Assembly: GCA_944393295.1 (NCBI GenBank) | Contig: CALXZR010000059.1 | Location: forward strand, 1 to 49,057 | From: an uncultured Clostridia bacterium | GTDB lineage: Bacteria; Bacillota_A; Clostridia; TANB77; CAG-508 | Length of the DNA stretch: 49,057 nucleotides | Direction: 5' to 3' | Part shown: in pieces, positions 10,264-22,000 of the stretch | How the letters are laid out: each line of letters starts with the position of its first letter | Numbering within the stretch: the stretch's first letter is position 1 | Notes under the pieces: generated by a model | The model's database searches: none | Seen by the model: only the letters and a program-made list of their open reading frames with translations | What the model was told of the DNA's origin: nothing | Position numbers and translations under genes: made by a program

Positions 10264-13200
10264 TTAAACACCTCTCTTTCTCTTTGCAACTACAATTTTA
10301 TTGTAGGCTATAAATATTACTACTGCTCCTAATATTATACTTGTTATTATAACAGATACATAAATTAGGCTTTCACCAGTTTTAATTGTTAAAATTGCAT
10401 CTGCTGCACTCATGTCATTTTCATTTTGTACTTTATTTGCTGGTGTTGAGTTAACATCTGAAATTCCATATATATTAAAGTCTTCATAAATTTCTGCATT
10501 ATTATTTACTACACCAGTGTTTTCTGCAGTCATCTGTTTAGTTAAAACTAATTTTAATTCTCTTGTTTCACCTGGCTTTAATTCTATTTCTGATAAACTT
10601 GAAGTATATAAGTTTCCATCTGTACCAGTATACCAATCTGGATTTAGATTTGAATTGAATGTCATTCCTTCTGGTATATAATCTACTATTTTCTTAGCAT
10701 AACCTGCTACATCTCCAATATTTGAAACTGAAATATTGTATTCAATATATACTACTGTACTTGCAATATATTTTCCTGCAATATCTATTTTAGCAAGTTT
10801 TGTATTGTCATATTCTGACCTACTTGTTCCTACCTTATTTTGTGCTGTAAGTTTTGTTACTGATTTATCTAGTTTTAAATCAAAAGTATCTGCTAATACA
10901 AATCCTATATCTACATTAGATATACTTAAATCTTGAATTGTAATTACATCTGTTACAGCACCATTTCTTTGTTTACCATCTTGTTCTATCTTTGTTGTAA
11001 TTGCATCTGAGTTAACATTTGTTTCAACTCCTGCTTGTCTATATGTTGTTACTGTATATTTTACTGTATCATAATCAAATAATACTAAATAGTTTCCATT
11101 TCCTACTCCAGAGAAACTATATTCTCCTCTACTATCTGTAGTTGTTGTTTTTAATATTGTACCATTATCAGAATTTATTAAACGAGCTGTGATATTACTC
11201 ATTTTTGGTTCTTCATCATCTCTTTTGCCATCTCCGTTTTCATCTAACCAAGCTATACCTGTTAATTTATAGGTTTTAGTTAAATTACTATTAGATGAAT
11301 TTAACTGAGAAGTAGCAATATTAGTAGTTTCTCCTGCTGTATCATAAAGCTCTGATTTATCTGATGCCTCTACAATATGAGTAATTGAATTTGTTTTTAT
11401 TTCATCTACATTTTGAGCAGAAATTGTTGCAGCATTTGTAACTGTTTTTTCTTGCATTCCATTTAATCCTACTGCTAAAGCTTTTACATTTACCACTAGC
11501 TCTTGACCTGGCATAATAACTGTATTAATTTCTACAGAATCTTTTTCAGAAACAGTTTTACTTGCTTGCACACCATTTGCTACATAGTCTATATTTTTTA
11601 CAATTAAACCATCAGGAATTTCATCATTTAACACTAATCTTTCTGCTGCTATAATACCTTCATTTTTAACTGTAAATACATATTCAATTATTTCTCCTTC
11701 TTTAACATATGTATTTGTTGTTAAAGTCTTTTGAGATACTACCAAGCTTGGTTTAGCAACTGTAGCAACTACCTCATTAGAAGTATAAGTTTCTGTACCA
11801 TCAGCTACTGCCTCAAATTTAATTCCTACAGCTTTTTGAGTAGTTCCTTCTGGTAATTCATTTGTTCTTATCGTTAAGTTAAATTGCTCTGCTCCATATT
11901 CTTTTATTTGATCTAAATTCCAAATAACTTCTCTAGTTTGTTCATTGTAGCCTGCTATATCAACTTTTGTAGTTGTAATTCCATCAGCTTCATAGCCAAC
12001 CATATATGCTTCTACAAAACTAAATTCCTCAGGTAAAACCATTTTTACAACTACATTTTTTTGCTCTTGAGATGTTAAATTTTCAAGTTGTACATTAAAG
12101 TAATATTCATCATTTTCTCTATATATAACTTCTGCTCCGTCTGCATTATCTTCAACTGTTACAATTTTTAATGAAAATTCAGCTTGTTTTAAGTCAACTG
12201 AAACAGTATTACTTGATAATTCTTTTTGTAAATCTTTTACTGTAATACTTGAAGCAGCTTCTATTTTTGTTTGTTCTTCTGGTGAATCTAAAGCTTCTAT
12301 TGTAACTTCTAAATCTACACTTTCGTCTACTGCCATTGAACCTACATTAAATACAGCTACATTATCTATAATTTCTGCTTTTAAATTCTCTCTACTAGAA
12401 GTAGAAGATACATATTTTGTATAACTTGGAATTGGCAATTTTACAACCACATCTTCAGCTTCTGATTTTCCAGTATTTTTTACAGTTGTAGTAAATTTCA
12501 ACTCTTCAAATTCTTTAACTAAAGTAATGTCAGATGCTAGAGAAATATCTACTTGTGGACCTTCTCCTGTAGTTAAACCAACTTTATCAGCTTTTGAAGT
12601 TTCTTCTACCACTGCAATATCTGTATGATTTGTATAGTAAGCTAAAAATGTACCATAAATATCTGTATTATGTTCTAGGTTTGCTGGAATTTCATATTCA
12701 TATGTAAATCTTAATATTTCAGCTTCTTCCATTACATAATCTTCTGCTTCAGGAACTATTAAATAAGATTTTACTGCAGATAAATCTCCTATATTTTGTG
12801 TCCATCCATTTTGAGCATTTTGTAAATCATTTGTTGCTTCTGGATTTGATGAGTAGTAAACAATAAAGTTTCCTCTATTATTTGCATCTGGAACAATTCC
12901 ACTTACCATCTTTGTATCTAAAGTAGTTCCTAAATCTTCTCCAGTTTCTATATCTTTTACACCTTTAAATGGTATTCTACCTAATATAGATAATTCTGAA
13001 ATTGTATTTTTATTGTTGTTCATAACAATTACTTCCATTTTAGCTGTTTTTGCAGCTGTATAAATTTCAATTACATCTTCTTGTGTTCCTTGTCTTACAG
13101 AAGTAACCATTGTTCCAACACCGTTATAATCACTAGTAGTATTTACAGTAATTAATCCTGCTGGTGATGAATAATAAATATTTTTTATAGCAGTTCCGCT

Positions 13201-15534
13201 TGATTGATTATTTTCGTAATTTGTTGCTTCGTTATTTGCGTAAGTTAATTTAATTTGTTGTTCCATTGCTGGTGCAAATAAATCAACTTTTATATTTGAA
13301 TTAATTACAATATTGCAACCATTTGTTAATACACCAGAATTTAAATATTCTTGTTTTCCTTCTAAAGTAATTCTTATATATATTCTTCCGTTATTCTCAT
13401 ATGGTTCAACACTCTTTATATTTAAGCCTTCACCATAAACAATATTTGTATTTGTTATTTCCATGCTTTGAATATATGCTGGCATTTCAACCTCAAATAC
13501 TGAATCTCCGTATACATCTGATTCTTCTGAATTATTGTTTAACTCTATTCTTATTTCTACATCATTGTTCATTGCTATTGTAGATAAGCTATCTCTATCT
13601 ATAACTATATCTGCTTTTGTTTTAGTATCTTTTAAATTTGTTTGTATAGTTTTTGTTCCAATTTCTGTTTCGCTTGCTACATAGCTATATTTAGCTTTCA
13701 TAGCATTTTCAAATACTACTTGAGAAAATTCTTTGTATAAATTTTTATCAAATTCTGATTTTCTCATGTTTCTTTCTACATTTATAATTAAGTTTCCATC
13801 TTGCAATGGTTTACTTGTTATTATAGAAATTTTTGTTAATGCTTTTTCTTCTAAATTAACAACTATATTTCCATTTTCATCTACTGCATAATCTTTATTT
13901 ATTGTTGTAACTTCATTTCCATTACTATCTAAAATTTTTATTATTCCATCTTCTCCTAAGATAGAGTTGAAGTTTTCCTTTGAAATTACTAAATTTTTAT
14001 ATTTAATATCATTTGTATTATATTTATTTCCATCTTTAGCTACATAGTAAATATCTCTATCTTCAATTTTCATTTCTTCTACTATGTCTTTGTAAGAAAC
14101 ATTTATAATATTTTTTGAATTAAAGATAATTTCATAATTTTCTGTATTATTATAATTTAAGTAAGTATATGCTTTTGAAATGTTTTCTGTTTCATTGCTT
14201 GTTTCAAATGAAACTATATCACCCATTTGGCCAGTTAATGCATATTCATAAGTTTCAGAAGCATGTGATGTAAATATTTTTCCATCTTCTTCTACACCGC
14301 TAAAAGTTTCTACTTTTGCTTCGATATTTGAAGAAATTTTCAATTCATCGTTCATATTTACATTTTCAAATGAATATGTAATTATATATTCGTCTTTTCC
14401 AGATAAACTATAATATCTTTCTTCTTCTACAACTTCTTGTTCAGCATCTTTTAATACGTCGTTTGGATTGCTTTCAAGTTTTACAAGTTGTTTTTCATTT
14501 TGAACTTTTATGTTTAAACTATTTGTTTCTGCATTGTAAGACCAGTTATTTTCTGTAAAAACAACATTTTCATTAATTTTTCCATTAGTTGCTGCTGTAG
14601 ATGATGCTACTACAGTAACTTTACTTGGCTTTACATCATTTATTAAAGGAGCAGTAATATTAAGCTCTGATGTATTTACTGGTAAAGTTTTCTTATCTGT
14701 AGTACTATCTAAAGCTACCACTGTTTGCAAAATTATTCCACTACCATTAGCCGTAGAATATGGAATATATTTTGTAACCTCTTCAGATACTTTAATTTGT
14801 TTTTCATCCTTCCAAGAAAGAGTAAGTTCAACTTCTTTAGAGACTTGAGTTTCTTCTCCTTCTTCATCTACATAAATACCTGAAAACATTACTTTGCTAG
14901 TATTAGACAATTTATTTAAGTTCACAAACTCTTCATTTTTATACTCAATTGGTAAACTAATTAAAACCTCTGAGCCTGCATCAATTTGTTTTAAAGTTAC
15001 AGTATTATCTTCAATTTTTTCTACCATTTCTGGAAGATTCTCTGTAGATTCTGTTTCTTGTTCTGCAGTTTCATTAACAATTTCTTGTGTTTCTGCGTTT
15101 GTTTCTTGAACAGCAGTCTCTTCTTGAGTAGCTATAGCCTCTGCATTTTCTTGAACTTTTTCTGATTCATTAGCAGCATTTTCTTCGGATACTTCTCCAC
15201 TCTGTGATTTTATTTCAAAATTAAGACCTGCACCTTCTGTACCCTCTAAAATTGCCACTTTTCCATTTTTTAAGTAACCTTTGTTTTTCACATTCAATTT
15301 TAAATTAATTGCTAAATCCCCATTGTTAACATCAGAAATAGCTGAAAAACTCTCTTCGTTTTCAGCATCAAAACCTGCATTAAATTCAACATTTTTGTTT
15401 CCTGTATCAGATTGATTGTTTACTCTGTCGAAAATACTTGTAGCGAAAGACTTTGTAATTAATGCTGGATTAGCAAATGTTAATGTAAAAACTAGAATTC
15501 CGGCCAAAATTCTCTTAAACATTTTGCTATGCAT
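10264..15534 (-). CDS. Large membrane-anchored DUF11/SdrD_B surface protein (A1)
   Basis: First gene of surface operon copy 1, 1,756 aa. It has a signal peptide (about 1-32), a Glu-rich linker near residues 110-180, a long stretch of beta-rich domains, DUF11-like modules (VVVKLPIPSYTKYVSSTSSR is typical), and an SdrD_B-like domain from about residue 1420 (GIAWLDENGDGKRDDEEP). Another DUF11-like module (VDYIPEGMTFN...LKPGE), a C-terminal membrane segment and a KRKR tail follow. The residues before the membrane segment are ILTIKTG, not a canonical LPxTG or SPxTG signal. A GGAGGT site 6 bases ahead supports the ATG at 15534. It pairs with B1 and is paralogous to A2 at 23312-28972. Function is unknown; anchor or scaffold for the adhesin is an inference. 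Confidence 0.85.
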   Translation of the reverse strand: MHSKMFKRILAGILVFTLTFANPALITKSFATSIFDRVNNQSDTGNKNVEFNAGFDAENEESFSAISDVNNGDLAINLKLNVKNKGYLKNGKVAILEGTEGAGLNFEIKSQSGEVSEENAANESEKVQENAEAIATQEETAVQETNAETQEIVNETAEQETESTENLPEMVEKIEDNTVTLKQIDAGSEVLISLPIEYKNEEFVNLNKLSNTSKVMFSGIYVDEEGEETQVSKEVELTLSWKDEKQIKVSEEVTKYIPYSTANGSGIILQTVVALDSTTDKKTLPVNTSELNITAPLINDVKPSKVTVVASSTAATNGKINENVVFTENNWSYNAETNSLNIKVQNEKQLVKLESNPNDVLKDAEQEVVEEERYYSLSGKDEYIITYSFENVNMNDELKISSNIEAKVETFSGVEEDGKIFTSHASETYEYALTGQMGDIVSFETSNETENISKAYTYLNYNNTENYEIIFNSKNIINVSYKDIVEEMKIEDRDIYYVAKDGNKYNTNDIKYKNLVISKENFNSILGEDGIIKILDSNGNEVTTINKDYAVDENGNIVVNLEEKALTKISIITSKPLQDGNLIINVERNMRKSEFDKNLYKEFSQVVFENAMKAKYSYVASETEIGTKTIQTNLKDTKTKADIVIDRDSLSTIAMNNDVEIRIELNNNSEESDVYGDSVFEVEMPAYIQSMEITNTNIVYGEGLNIKSVEPYENNGRIYIRITLEGKQEYLNSGVLTNGCNIVINSNIKVDLFAPAMEQQIKLTYANNEATNYENNQSSGTAIKNIYYSSPAGLITVNTTSDYNGVGTMVTSVRQGTQEDVIEIYTAAKTAKMEVIVMNNNKNTISELSILGRIPFKGVKDIETGEDLGTTLDTKMVSGIVPDANNRGNFIVYYSSNPEATNDLQNAQNGWTQNIGDLSAVKSYLIVPEAEDYVMEEAEILRFTYEYEIPANLEHNTDIYGTFLAYYTNHTDIAVVEETSKADKVGLTTGEGPQVDISLASDITLVKEFEELKFTTTVKNTGKSEAEDVVVKLPIPSYTKYVSSTSSRENLKAEIIDNVAVFNVGSMAVDESVDLEVTIEALDSPEEQTKIEAASSITVKDLQKELSSNTVSVDLKQAEFSLKIVTVEDNADGAEVIYRENDEYYFNVQLENLTSQEQKNVVVKMVLPEEFSFVEAYMVGYEADGITTTKVDIAGYNEQTREVIWNLDQIKEYGAEQFNLTIRTNELPEGTTQKAVGIKFEAVADGTETYTSNEVVATVAKPSLVVSQKTLTTNTYVKEGEIIEYVFTVKNEGIIAAERLVLNDEIPDGLIVKNIDYVANGVQASKTVSEKDSVEINTVIMPGQELVVNVKALAVGLNGMQEKTVTNAATISAQNVDEIKTNSITHIVEASDKSELYDTAGETTNIATSQLNSSNSNLTKTYKLTGIAWLDENGDGKRDDEEPKMSNITARLINSDNGTILKTTTTDSRGEYSFSGVGNGNYLVLFDYDTVKYTVTTYRQAGVETNVNSDAITTKIEQDGKQRNGAVTDVITIQDLSISNVDIGFVLADTFDLKLDKSVTKLTAQNKVGTSRSEYDNTKLAKIDIAGKYIASTVVYIEYNISVSNIGDVAGYAKKIVDYIPEGMTFNSNLNPDWYTGTDGNLYTSSLSEIELKPGETRELKLVLTKQMTAENTGVVNNNAEIYEDFNIYGISDVNSTPANKVQNENDMSAADAILTIKTGESLIYVSVIITSIILGAVVIFIAYNKIVVAKRKRGV

Positions 15535-15571
15535 AACTTACCTCCATTTACTTAAATTCTTACTAATATAT

Positions 15572-15599
15572 ATTTTACTATATTATATAAAGTAGTCAA
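15572..15599 (-). promoter_or_regulatory. Predicted promoter of surface operon copy 1
   Basis: On the minus strand TTGACT (15594-15599) and TAAAAT (15572-15577) are 16 bp apart, each one mismatch from the sigma-A consensus, about 40 bp upstream of the A1 start. The rest of 15600-15955 is A/T-rich with no gene seen; an exact TTTGTCGAA (Spo0A-box-like) lies at 15870-15878. Confidence 0.6.
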
Positions 15600-15955
15600 T
15601 ACTTGTATGTCTCTTGTTTCAAGGATTTTACGATAAAATCTTTTTAAAATATTACGGCTTTACATTTTTTGTATTTTTATATGTAAAAATATAAAATTTT
15701 AATTACACTTTCAAATCCTCCAAAACACTCCAAACGCTCAAATATACACTTTTATTATATACCGTTATGTAAACTTTTTCAACCTTTTTTTGACTTTTTT
15801 TCAAAAAATTTTTTAATTTTTTTCTTTATTTTAGTACTCTTTAAAAAAATTGTTGTCCAAAAGGATATTTTGTCGAAAAATAGCACTTATTTTTTTACGG
15901 GTAGATTTAATTATTTTTTAAAAAAACTTTTTATTAGTTCCTTCCCTAGCATTAC

Positions 15956-15997
15956 AAGAAGAACTCCACAAAATTAACATTCTGTGGAGTTCTTCTT
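15956..15997 (-). terminator. Terminator of surface operon copy 2
   Basis: A perfect 15-bp stem, AAGAAGAACTCCACA at 15956-15970 and its complement at 15983-15997, lies just beyond the stop codon of B2 and separates the two operon copies. Confidence 0.8.
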
Positions 15998-16004
15998 TAT
16001 TTAA

Positions 16005-19000
16005 CTATTTTATTGGTCTATTTTTATAATGTTTTATTACTATAGGTATTGAAACCGTAGTAGCTATTATTATTACAACTATTATTGTAACTAATATGAT
16101 TACTTTTGCACTTGATTGTACTGTATTTACTATCATATTTTGTATTCTGTTTAAACCTGTTGGTGGTGATAATGTTATAACCTCTGTTGCTGAAGTATCT
16201 TTTTCAATAAGTGATTCTAGATATTCTCCAGTTTCAGCTTTTACGTTTACATTACCTATTGTAGTTGCAAAGTTTGTTCTTCTACCTGACGTACATGTAT
16301 ATTGTATAATCTCTGCTATATTTTCAAAGCTTAGGTTATCAGTATCTGTTTCTGAAGAAATTATCTTCTCTGCTGTTAAGCTTACTTCTCCAGAATATTC
16401 CTCTGCAGTTGTATTAACTGTTTTTGGTTCTAAGAATTTAGATAATTGTTTATTAATTACATCTGTTTGAGTATCGCTTTCTCTATCGTCCATAGAAACT
16501 GCTAAGTTACTTATTAAATCTGTATCAAAAGCCACTCCTTTTAAGTTTACTAACCTTAAGTCTTGATTTGTATTATTGTCAGATACATTTACAAATAAGT
16601 CTTTACTTACAAGTCCACCATTTATACCATCACCTGTTAGTAATTCCTCAGATGTTGTAGTTGTCCAGAAGTGATTTTCACCGATGTTTTCTTCTGCTGT
16701 GAAGCTTAAATCTGTATCAATGTAGTCTAATATTTTATCTATCTTTAAGTCTACTATTGTATCTTTAGAAGAGATGTTACTTGTAAAGTAAGTACTTCCT
16801 AGATATCTTCCATAATAATTATCGTCTCCTGTTGTCATTGTTTTTTCAATAACTCTATAATCATCATCTGATGCATAAGTTTCATCTTTATCAAAGACTA
16901 AATCATATAGATATTTTTCTGCTGTTTCAGATCCTAAATAATTATTTTCATCTACATATTTTGCTCTTTGTGTAGAATCAGTTGCAATTGCATTTACTTC
17001 ATTTTCTTTATATCTTAAGTTGTCTAAGTTTGTACTAATTCTATCTATTTCACTTATGTTTTCTACTGTAAATTCATATTCAACAGTAATTTTACTACCT
17101 TGTAAGATTTCATCATCTACATTGATATATGCAAAACCTTGAAGTCTATTGTTATTGCATATAAATTGTATATTTTGTAATCCTATAGCATTGTCAAGAT
17201 CAACTTCTCTTAATATTCTTCCTGTTACATCATTTACTTGTACATTTCCATCTGCATCTAATACATCTTGGAATGGTATTTTCATTAATACATTTGAATC
17301 TGATGTTACAAGTTGTATTGTTTTTATTTCTTTATTTAAAGAAATTTCTGCTTCTGGTCTATATTCAATACCAAAGTCTATATTTTTAATATTGAATGTT
17401 CTAGTAATTATCTTCTCATAAGGTATATTTGTACATGTTGCATAAGTTACATTTTCTACATAGTCATCTAATTTTTCTGGTTTTACATAGAAGGTTACTG
17501 TTTCAGCATTCATTTTTGTTTTTTCTGCAAGAGTTGCTTTTCTTGAATCTTGATTATCACCTTCAGGTATTGAAATACCTTTTAATGTATCAGCTTTTTC
17601 ATTAGTCATAATCTCAGAATATGAAATTGCATTTAATCTATCTATTTCATCATCTCTTGCATCAGATTTATTTTCTGATTCTAGAGCTTCCATAATTGTA
17701 TCATATTCTTTAATTTTTGTTGTATCTAAGCTTTCTTCATTTTCTCCTGGCTTATAAGTATAGTTTTCTACTCCTGCTGTATATTTTGTTGATTTATAGT
17801 CTTGACCATTAAATGTCATCATTTCATCTGATGTAGTATCACCATAAGAAAATCTTACTATATAATATCCTGGAATAAATCCGCTTAATACATATTTACC
17901 ATTTTCATCTGTTCTTGTCTCTTGTACAGTTGTCCAATTTGCATCTATTACTTCTTCGTAATATTTTGTTCCGCCTTCCCAAGGTGTATCTTCATTTTCT
18001 GGTATTTTAACTATTTCTATAATTTGAGCTCTTGCATCTTTTACAACAAAGTCATTTTGCTCAGCTACTGGATCATTAAATCTATTTACAATGCTCTTAT
18101 ACTCACTAGAATTATCTAATAACTCTAAAACATTTTCATTAGATTTTGCTTCTCCAAGTTTTGTATCATTATTATTGTATAAACCATTACCAGCATATTG
18201 TGTATTTCCATCACTATCTGTTATACTCTCTGATCTTGAATCATCCCATATAAATCCAGATAAAACTCTATAAGTTTCTACAGAAGGTGGTTCTTCATCT
18301 GGTGGTGTAGTTGTTGGTGGATTTTCTATAGTTTTTACATTCATCTGTATTCCAGTTTTATATGTATCATCTTCATATAAAGCTATGTCGTCTGCACTCT
18401 TGTTGCTATCACTTGATGTAGAAACTCCATTATCATCTCCTATATTTCCAGGATTTGAATCTTTATCTACCAAGCCTGCTGGATAATTTACTTCGTATGC
18501 AGGGTTTTCTGTTGTATATCCCTCTGGTACTTCTCCATACCAAGTTGAGTAAGCATTTATCTCTGCAATACCTTCAATTCCTAAGTTGTTTTCTTTGTCG
18601 TCTGAAATTTTTAAGTTTCTTGTATCATTTTCTTTATCTAGAACATATTTTACAAATACATATCCAGTTTCACCTTCTTTAATCTTTATATCGTCAAAGC
18701 CTCTAATATAAAGTGTATTATATCCATCTGCTGTAAAGTCTCTTTCCTCATTGTAATTTGAAGTATTTGATAAAGTAAGCTGTCTAGATTCTGTTGCATC
18801 CTCACTAGATTTATACCAAGCTTCAGCAATTTTAATTTCTTTATCTTTTAGATAATCTCCATCTTTAGTTTTTATTGTTATTGTATTGTTATCTTCTCCT
18901 GTATATTTCATAAAGTTTTCATCATAGTAGTCTGCAAGTTCATCAATTGTTATATCTACTGGTATATCTTTGTTTGTTCTATATGGTTCGTTTTCCCTAA

Positions 19001-22000
19001 TGTTTTCATTTGTAATAGCAATTTTAAATGTTACTTCAACATTTAATTCACTTTCTGGTCCTTTATATTCTTGTACTTTTTCATTTTTATATTGTTCATA
19101 TCTATATTTGTAATCTGACTCATAGAAATCAATTCCATAAGCTTTTTTAATTACATAATCATTTGTATATTCGGCATTTGTTTCTTGTTGGTTATAATCG
19201 TATATTACTTCTTCACCATTGATTGTTGTTTTTACTTGGTAGACATCTTTTGTAATTGAAATATCAATATCTTCTCTTTCTTCTAGTCCTAGATTTATGT
19301 ATTTTAGATATTCTGTTTCAGCTAATCTATAATCTGAAGAACTTAATGGATATAACCATAATGATTTAGTATTGTTTGCTGTTCCATCTGCCTTATTTTT
19401 ATCTTTTGAAATTATGAATGAACGTGCTGTCATTAATCTGCTTCTATCTTCTAGTAATGTACTTTCATGGTTTTCTTTACTATATTCTAGTGTTGTAGTT
19501 CCAGTATTTGAATTTTTATCTTCTCCTACTTTATATCCTACATTGTATCCTATAGTTTCGTAGTTTGTATTAAACTGCTCTCTTACATCTTTGAATTCAT
19601 AAGCATTTGAATCATTTATATAGTTTCCACTATCTGTTATTGGTAACCAGCTTTCTGAAATATGTGAATCATTTGCATATATTTCAGTAGATTTGTACAT
19701 TAATCCATCATATTCAAATTCAACATAGTAGCTATTTAAAGCTGTACCATCTTGATAATTTTTCTTATTAGGTGCCTCTTCTACTGAACCAATTACCTTT
19801 GTTCCATCATATTTAGTTTCTGCTTTATAAACTCTACCAAATGTATATAATCCATTTTCATCTGTTCTAACAGTTTCTACAATTGTATCTGTTTTAGCAT
19901 CATATAAATGTACTACAATGTCTTTAAACTTAGTTTCGTCATCTGTCATAAATCCATCTTGATTTTTATCTAACCAAACTTTACCTGCTATAACAAGATC
20001 TTTTAGTTTTACATATTCCCTTGATTCTTTGATTGGGAATTTATTTTGCTCTGTTACAACTCTATCTTTAGTTTTATCATTTATGTTTGTTAAAGTTGTA
20101 ATTTCAGCCTTATTTTCTAGGTTGTACAAATACATATTACTTTCTGTAATTTTTACTTGTACATAGTAAATAATATATTCACCAGGATTTAATGTTGTAT
20201 ATTCATTTCCTTGCATATCTGGGATGCTTAAAATATAAACATTATTTCCTTTATCTGTTACTGTAACTGGTAAGTTATCTATTCTAACGCTTCCATCAGA
20301 TTTGAATATCTTAGCTGTTACAGATTGGAAACTTAAACCTTGTTGCAATGTTTCTGTAATATCAGTAGTTCTAACTTTTGTTGCAGGTTTTGTTCCACTA
20401 TTTGTTGATTTATTGTCTAATCTTATTGAGTAAGTTAATGTTTCTGTTTTTTCTGCCATAAATGGATTGTTGTCTTTGTCTGTGTCTGTTCTTCCTCTTC
20501 TTTCAACTGACTCTGCTGTATTAATTGAGCTTGTTTCATTATTAGTTAATTTTTGACTATTGTTTTGATGCATTACTAGTCCATCATATGAACTAATGTA
20601 TTTGTCTATGTTAATATAATAGTCATTTAATTTGTAGTAATCTGTTGATGTTAATCTTGATGCATTTTCATTATTTTTAATGTAACGATCATTAATATTA
20701 TTAACATTTCCTACAATTCTTGCTGTATTGCCACATACAGTATCTGCTTTTACTTCTTCAACAATTAAAGATACCTTTATTGTAGCATAAGAATTTGCTT
20801 CTACTTGTAAGTCGCTTACTGTAAATCCTCCACCGTTTGTACTAGATTTACTTGTAATATTTATTGCTGGAGAATTCATTGCATTTACTACAGATACTTG
20901 TAAATCACTATATTTATCTGGTAGATAATCCGCAATGTTTACATGTATCATATCTGGATTCCAATATGGTGATGCAGAATTATTTGTACCTCTGTAGTCA
21001 TTACCATTTGTGTTGTATACATCTATTTCATAATAAACTCTATCACCATATTCTACATAAACAGGATCGTTTAAGTTTTGTGCGTCTGTTCTATTTACTC
21101 TTGTTCCTGCTGTTTGATTTGTTTTCAAATTAGTTTCTGTATTAGCTGTAGAATCGTATGTTCCTTCGCCATTAGTTATATGTTCAACTCTTGTAATATG
21201 TTTATTAATATTTACTTGATACTCTTTAATTGTATAAGTATCTGAGTCACTTTCTCTTGTATTTAAGTTTACAATTGGTCCTGGACCATTTCCTTTATAA
21301 TAAGTATATTCTATATGAGGATTTGTATCATTTCTTGTAATAAATTGAATTGTATTTGTATGGCTTCCTGTTGTTGCATTTGGTACTAAAGTTATATAGA
21401 AGGTTTTTGTACTATATGCTGCAACAGTTATCCAAGAGCTTGCACTTATTTCACTTGGTATCTTCTCTTGCTCTACATTTGATGGTAAGTAATCTTTTAC
21501 TTTTACTCTTACATCAAATCTTGATTTGTTTTCAATATCAATTCTATATGTTACTGTATCTCCTCTTTCAACTTTTACAGTATCTGATGATTTATTTGTT
21601 TTATATTTTCTACTAGTATCCTCAGAACCTGAGCTACCAAAGATATATTCATTATTTGTGTGGTTTACTTTTACAATATATTTGTAAATTGATAGGTCTG
21701 TTGTAAGTGGTACGTTTACATCTACAGTATATAATTTTGTATCTGACCATAAGCTACCATATGCCTCTAACCCATCTTGACAATGGTCTTTATTTACTGA
21801 AGAAACTTTCCAAGAAAAAGCTTTACATTTTATATATCCATGTTCACATTTAAACATTGAATAATGACTATCACTATGTCCACCACATCCAGTATAACAA
21901 CCTGAACTATGATACCATTTTCCATAATCGCACTCATTATCATGATCTTCATCTGGACAAGGACCGTTCATGACTTGTATGATGACCTCCACATCCACAA

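Noticed and set aside
21949..21990. Programmed +1 frameshift at AGA-TGA in B2
   Set aside because: AGA is a common codon in this AT-rich genome and no upstream ribosome-like stimulator, as in prfB, is visible; an indel is simpler. Not fully excluded.
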